A DNA stretch of 44,276 nt from Actinomycetota bacterium (lineage in GTDB: Bacteria > Actinomycetota > Acidimicrobiia > Acidimicrobiales > RAAP-2): assembly GCA_021324355.1 (NCBI GenBank), contig JAJPJD010000002.1, positions 1 to 44,276 on the forward strand. The letters are read 5' to 3'. A program made the translations under genes and the position numbers. The stretch's first letter is position 1, and every line of letters starts with the position of its first letter. The notes below the pieces were generated by a model. That model searched no databases and had not been told where the DNA came from. It worked only from the letters and a program-made list of their open reading frames with translations. Shown here piece by piece: positions 41,114 to 44,276 of the stretch.

Positions 41114-42160
41114 ATGAGCGAGGAAAGCGAGAAGGCCCTGAGCATGGCGCTCAGCCAGATCGAGAAGCAGTTTGGCAAGGGCTCGATCATGCGCATGGGC
41201 GAGACCGTGCACATGGCGATCGAAGCGATCCCCACCGGTGCATTGTCTCTCGACCTTGCTCTTGGCATCGGCGGCTTGCCTCGCGGCAGGATCGTGGAGG
41301 TCTACGGACCGGAATCCTCCGGGAAGTCCACGCTGGCAATGCATGTGGTCGCCGAGGCTCAGCGCAACGGAGGCATCTGCGCCTACATCGACGCCGAGCA
41401 CGCAATGGACCCGGTCTACGCCAAGGCCATTGGCGTGAACGTCGATGACCTGCTGATCTCCCAGCCGGACACCGGCGAGCAGGCGCTGGAGATCTCGGAC
41501 ATGCTGATCCGGTCTGGTGCGCTCGACGTCCTGGTCATCGACTCGGTGGCGGCGCTGACCCCCCGAGCCGAACTGGACGGGGAGATGGGCGACACCCACG
41601 TAGGGCTCCAAGCCCGGCTCATGTCGCAGGCACTGCGCAAGCTCACCGCCACCTTGTCGAAGTCGAGAACCATTGCCATCTTCATCAACCAGCTTCGCGA
41701 GAAGGTCGGCGTGGTGTACGGATCTCCTGAAGTGACCCCGGGAGGGCGCGCGCTCAAGTTCTACTCGTCCGTTCGGATCGACATCCGACGGGTCGAACAG
41801 ATCAAAGATGGCGCCGACATCATCGGCAACCGGACGAGGGCCAAGGTGGTGAAGAACAAGTGCGGAGCCCCTTTCAAGCAGGCCGAGTTCGACATCATGT
41901 ACGGCAAGGGGATCAGCCGAGAAGGGTCGCTCCTCGATGTGGCCGTGGACTTCGGATTCGTCAAGAAGTCTGGTGCCTGGTTCACCTACGAGGGTGAGCA
42001 GTTGGGCCAGGGTCGTGAGAACGTGAAGCAGTTCCTCCTCGAGAATCCCCAGCTCATGGCAGAAATCGATCAGCGAGTGCGAGAGCGCCTGGCTCCGGTG
42101 GCCACGAGCGAGTCCAATCCCGAAGTCGACCCAGACGACCTTCCGATCACCCTGGACTGA
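41114..42160 (+). CDS. recA: Recombinase RecA
   Basis: RecA binds single-stranded DNA, catalyses strand exchange and triggers LexA self-cleavage. The 348-residue protein has the N-terminal [20 protein letters not shown], Walker [10 protein letters not shown], Walker [30 protein letters not shown] (L2 region) and an acidic C-terminal tail [12 protein letters not shown]. No intein is present. ATG start with a purine-rich ribosome site. A LexA box lies 80 bases upstream. recX, which usually follows recA in Actinomycetota, is not there: a convergent lipoprotein gene ends 10 bases downstream. Confidence 0.99.
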   Translation: MSEESEKALSMALSQIEKQFGKGSIMRMGETVHMAIEAIPTGALSLDLALGIGGLPRGRIVEVYGPESSGKSTLAMHVVAEAQRNGGICAYIDAEHAMDPVYAKAIGVNVDDLLISQPDTGEQALEISDMLIRSGALDVLVIDSVAALTPRAELDGEMGDTHVGLQARLMSQALRKLTATLSKSRTIAIFINQLREKVGVVYGSPEVTPGGRALKFYSSVRIDIRRVEQIKDGADIIGNRTRAKVVKNKCGAPFKQAEFDIMYGKGISREGSLLDVAVDFGFVKKSGAWFTYEGEQLGQGRENVKQFLLENPQLMAEIDQRVRERLAPVATSESNPEVDPDDLPITLD

Positions 42161-42170
42161 CGACGAAGGC

Positions 42171-43343
42171 TCAGCCCGGCGCAGTCACCGCGACGGTGCT
42201 CGGGACCAGTTCCACCCAAGTCCGCCCTGGCTGGAGGGTGATGGGCGTTCCAGCCTGCGAGACGAAGGCTGTCGGCTGGCTGAGGGAATTGCGGGACCAG
42301 GTCCCCGTGATCTCCACCCCATCACGGAAGACGGCGACGGGGCCACTGGCATCCTGGTAGAGGTTGGCTTGCACCTCGAGCCCCCCGAGGTCGTTCTCCA
42401 GCCATGGGCCGTACGTCACCTGGACGACCTGGACGATGACGTTGGAGGCTGAGTTCTGGGCCCCGTCTGACAGAACGTCGGGAGTGGACCCATAGGAACG
42501 CAGGTACTGCTTGGTGGCCGGGTCGTAGGTCCAGACGACATTGCCTCCCGGATATGCGATGGCCACCGACGTCCCCGGTATCCCGGTCGGCACGGTGGAG
42601 GAGTACTGGAACACTGGCGCCGGCGGCGTGTGCTGGGTGGGTTGCAGTGCCCACAGCGCCTCGGTCGAGGCATAGGTGTCGTAGGGAGCAACCCGACCTG
42701 GAGGGTTCTGGATGACCGAGGGGTTCACCCGCAGGTCGTTCTCGATGATCGGTGAGTTCGCGATGTTGTCGAGGACCGGTTGAATGCCCCCAACGTTCAC
42801 GAGCAAAGGGTGACCGAACTCTCCCAGGATGCCAATGTCGATATTGCGGGCCGACCTAATGGGACCGACGAGTGCAGCGTTCTGGCACTGGAAGACCGCG
42901 ACGTAGCGGGTGATCCCGCCTTCTACTGGCTCTTCGAAGACGATGTCTGCCTGGTCGAGACCGCTTTGGGGGCGAGCTGCGACGTAGTTGTCCACCTTGA
43001 CCGCCAGCGCTGGGCGTTGGGGTACGACCCCGCCTGGAGCGGGCTCGCCGGTGAGTGGACAGGGCGGTCCGGACGGCGTGGTCGGCTGGTCAGCGGTTGT
43101 CGTGGTGGTGCGAGAGGCTGCTCGTTGGAGGTGCGAGCACGCGCTCAGCCCGGCCACGAGCAGGACAAGTACGGGCACCACGACCCAGCGCCGTGTGCCC
43201 AGCTGCCGTGACCAGCGAGACGTCCGGACCGCTGCTTCAGCCAGCGTCGGCCCCCTGAGGACCTGGGGGCGCTGGCACGGGCCCGATACGGGCCGCGCGG
43301 TTGGACACGGATTGGTAGCCGGCCACGGCCACGAAGGTAGCAA
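42171..43343 (-). CDS. DUF3048 (YerB-like) lipoprotein, start uncertain
   Basis: The C-terminal 300 residues match the DUF3048/YerB family of secreted proteins of unknown function: VKVDNYVAARPQSGLDQADI, FEEPVEGGITRYVAVFQ, VGPIRSARNIDI and TYDPATKQYLRS. A lipoprotein signal is clear: RRWVVVPVLVLLVAGLSACSH, with lipobox LSAC, then a Thr/Pro-rich linker. The start is a problem. The only canonical in-frame start far enough upstream is TTG at 43343, which adds about 45 residues before the basic segment and lies upstream of a TACCTT box (43339-43334, minus). A CTG just before GTRRWVVV would give a normal signal peptide. I give the longest form. Confidence 0.75.
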   Translation of the reverse strand: MLPSWPWPATNPCPTARPVSGPCQRPQVLRGPTLAEAAVRTSRWSRQLGTRRWVVVPVLVLLVAGLSACSHLQRAASRTTTTTADQPTTPSGPPCPLTGEPAPGGVVPQRPALAVKVDNYVAARPQSGLDQADIVFEEPVEGGITRYVAVFQCQNAALVGPIRSARNIDIGILGEFGHPLLVNVGGIQPVLDNIANSPIIENDLRVNPSVIQNPPGRVAPYDTYASTEALWALQPTQHTPPAPVFQYSSTVPTGIPGTSVAIAYPGGNVVWTYDPATKQYLRSYGSTPDVLSDGAQNSASNVIVQVVQVTYGPWLENDLGGLEVQANLYQDASGPVAVFRDGVEITGTWSRNSLSQPTAFVSQAGTPITLQPGRTWVELVPSTVAVTAPG

Positions 43344-43409
43344 ACCGACCTTGCCACCCCGGTGGCAGGGCCGCGCAAGGTTCGTCGGGTGGCAGGGTCC
43401 GAGGAGCGC

Positions 43410-43421
43410 TACCGTCTGTCG
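43410..43421 (+). promoter_or_regulatory. -10 box of the acyltransferase gene
   Basis: TACCGT (43410-43415) lies six bases before an in-frame GTG at 43422; this supports that start over the earlier GTGs at 43362 and 43389. Confidence 0.45.
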
Positions 43422-44075
43422 GTGGCTCTGGGCGCGATCGCCAGCCCGTTGCGACGGCGTGGTGGAGCGATGATCCGTCAGCTGGCCCGCTGGACCAGGA
43501 TCGCGGCGTCGATTGGTCCCGACGATCCTGAGGCCAAGGAGTTTGGGTCGTTCGGACGGGGGTCATGCCTGGTCTTCCCGCAAGGGACCATCCTGAACCC
43601 GGCGCGCATCCAGCTGGGTTGTGACACGATCATCGGTCCGTACGCCTCGGTGACCGCCGGAATGGTCGAGGGTCAGGAGATTCTTAGCGATCCCGTGGTG
43701 AAAATCGGAGACCGCTGCCTGATTGGCCGGGGAAGCCACATTGTCGGCCACTGGAGCATCGAGCTTGGCGACGACATCCAGACTGGTCCGTATGTGTACA
43801 TCACGGATCAGAACCATTCCTACATCGATCCCGATCAACCCATCGGTTCGCAAGTCCCGATCGAAGCTGCGGTGCGGATCGGCTCGGGAAGTTGGCTCGG
43901 TGCCAACGCCGTTGTCCTGCCGGGCAGCATCATTGGGGAGCACGTCGTTGTGGCTGCTGGTGCCGTGGTGCGTGGCGAGGTGCCGGACCACTGCGTCGTT
44001 GCTGGAGTGCCAGCCAAGGTTGTCCGGCGATTCGTGGGGGGCCGAGGCTGGATCCCGGCAGCCGCGACTGAGTGA
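43422..44075 (+). CDS. Hexapeptide-repeat acyltransferase
   Basis: The 217-residue protein (from GTG 43422) has a left-handed beta-helix of hexapeptide repeats: IQLGCDTIIGPYASVTAG, VKIGDRCLIGRGSHIVG, IELGDDIQTGPYVYITDQNH, then IGSGSWLGANAVVLPGSIIG and GAVVRGEVPDHCVVAGVPAK. The pattern is that of O-acetyltransferases of sugars or serine (LbH/xenobiotic acetyltransferase types), with the catalytic His probably in DQNHSY. The acceptor is unknown. A longer N-terminus from 43362 is possible. The next gene follows after eight bases, so the two are probably one operon. Confidence 0.87.
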   Translation: MALGAIASPLRRRGGAMIRQLARWTRIAASIGPDDPEAKEFGSFGRGSCLVFPQGTILNPARIQLGCDTIIGPYASVTAGMVEGQEILSDPVVKIGDRCLIGRGSHIVGHWSIELGDDIQTGPYVYITDQNHSYIDPDQPIGSQVPIEAAVRIGSGSWLGANAVVLPGSIIGEHVVVAAGAVVRGEVPDHCVVAGVPAKVVRRFVGGRGWIPAAATE

Positions 44076-44083
44076 AGGAGCGA

Positions 44084-44276
44084 ATGGCTGTCCACGTCGG
44101 AGTGGTCGGGTCGCAGAATCCTCCGGCCGAGCTCGAGGCCATTGCAGAGCGGGTCGGGCGCGAACTGGCAACTGCGGGCGCGGTCGTGGTCACCGGTGGG
44201 CTCGGCGGCGTCATGGCCGCCGCCGCACGGGGTGCGGCAGAGGCGGGTGGCATGACGATCGGGATTCTGCCCGGTC
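44084..44276 (+). CDS. SLOG/LOG-like Rossmann-fold protein, 3' end missing
   Basis: An ATG at 44084, with AAGGAG five bases upstream, opens a frame that runs off the window (64 residues visible). It begins AVHVGVVGSQNPPAELEAIA, then ELATAGAVVVTGGLGGVMAAA, ARGAAEAGGMTIGILPG. This is the N-terminal Rossmann part of the TIGR00725/SLOG family, which includes LOG-type phosphoribohydrolases, DprA-like proteins and the algal molybdenum cofactor carrier protein. The family is clear, the function not: the PGGxGTxxE motif that would decide it lies beyond the window. Confidence 0.8.
   Translation, partial: MAVHVGVVGSQNPPAELEAIAERVGRELATAGAVVVTGGLGGVMAAAARGAAEAGGMTIGILPG

Overview
The window is dense, high-GC bacterial DNA with about 50 protein genes and two tRNA-Ser genes. 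Many genes start with GTG, stop and start codons often overlap as ATGA or GTGA, and promoters often consist of a TAnnnT box 6-8 bases before the start codon (leaderless mRNA). recA carries an actinobacterial-type LexA box (CGAAC-N4-GTTCG). These features point to Actinomycetota. The gene content (coproheme decarboxylase HemQ, the rimO-pgsA-cinA-recA order, Mo-hydroxylase maturation genes) fits a lineage such as Acidimicrobiia, but no rRNA is present to prove it. I see no insertion sequence, phage, CRISPR array or integrase. This is chromosomal backbone.

Layout. 1-6 kb: the 3' part of groEL and a strong hairpin; then an overlapping hemQ-larE-NIL-domain trio, a small Cys protein, NUDIX and GNAT genes, an Fpg-type glycosylase and a DoxX membrane protein. 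6-18 kb: a molybdenum block with a HTH-TOBE molybdate-type regulator, a ModB-ModC fusion transporter with ModA, moaE-moaA-moaD, and a nine-gene opposite-strand operon (coxD, coxE, two xdhC-family genes, mocA, coxG, moeA, moaC, mogA). This block can import molybdate, build the cofactor, cytidylate it and insert it into xanthine-dehydrogenase/CO-dehydrogenase-type enzymes, yet no such enzyme is encoded here. 18-23 kb: an alpha/beta hydrolase, an enoyl-CoA hydratase/isomerase-family gene divergent from a TetR regulator, then larB-larC divergent from pheA. With larE at 2 kb, all three nickel-pincer-nucleotide synthesis genes are in the window, without the lactate racemase LarA.

23-26 kb: tRNA-Ser(UGA), then two overlapping unrecognised genes that look like diverged copies of each other with a PD-(D/E)XK-like core lacking normal catalytic residues. 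Divergent from them, with no spacer, is a one-helix membrane protein coupled to a patatin-like lipase. 26-36 kb: helicase Lhr, 5-oxoprolinase genes pxpA and a pxpB-pxpC fusion, a TauE-type permease, a CYTH-CHAD protein and a MutT-type NUDIX hydrolase. 36-44 kb: tRNA-Ser(GCU), rimO-pgsA-cinA, a small XRE regulator, an unknown protein, a 2'-5' RNA ligase-family gene, recA with its SOS box and no recX after it, a DUF3048 lipoprotein, a hexapeptide-repeat acyltransferase, and the start of a SLOG/LOG-like protein cut by the window end.

The most interesting points are the orphan molybdenum maturation block, the split nickel-pincer pathway with a small NIL-domain partner, the paralogous nuclease-like pair, and the recurrent leaderless promoter layout, including two oppositely oriented -10 boxes that share bases between larB and pheA.
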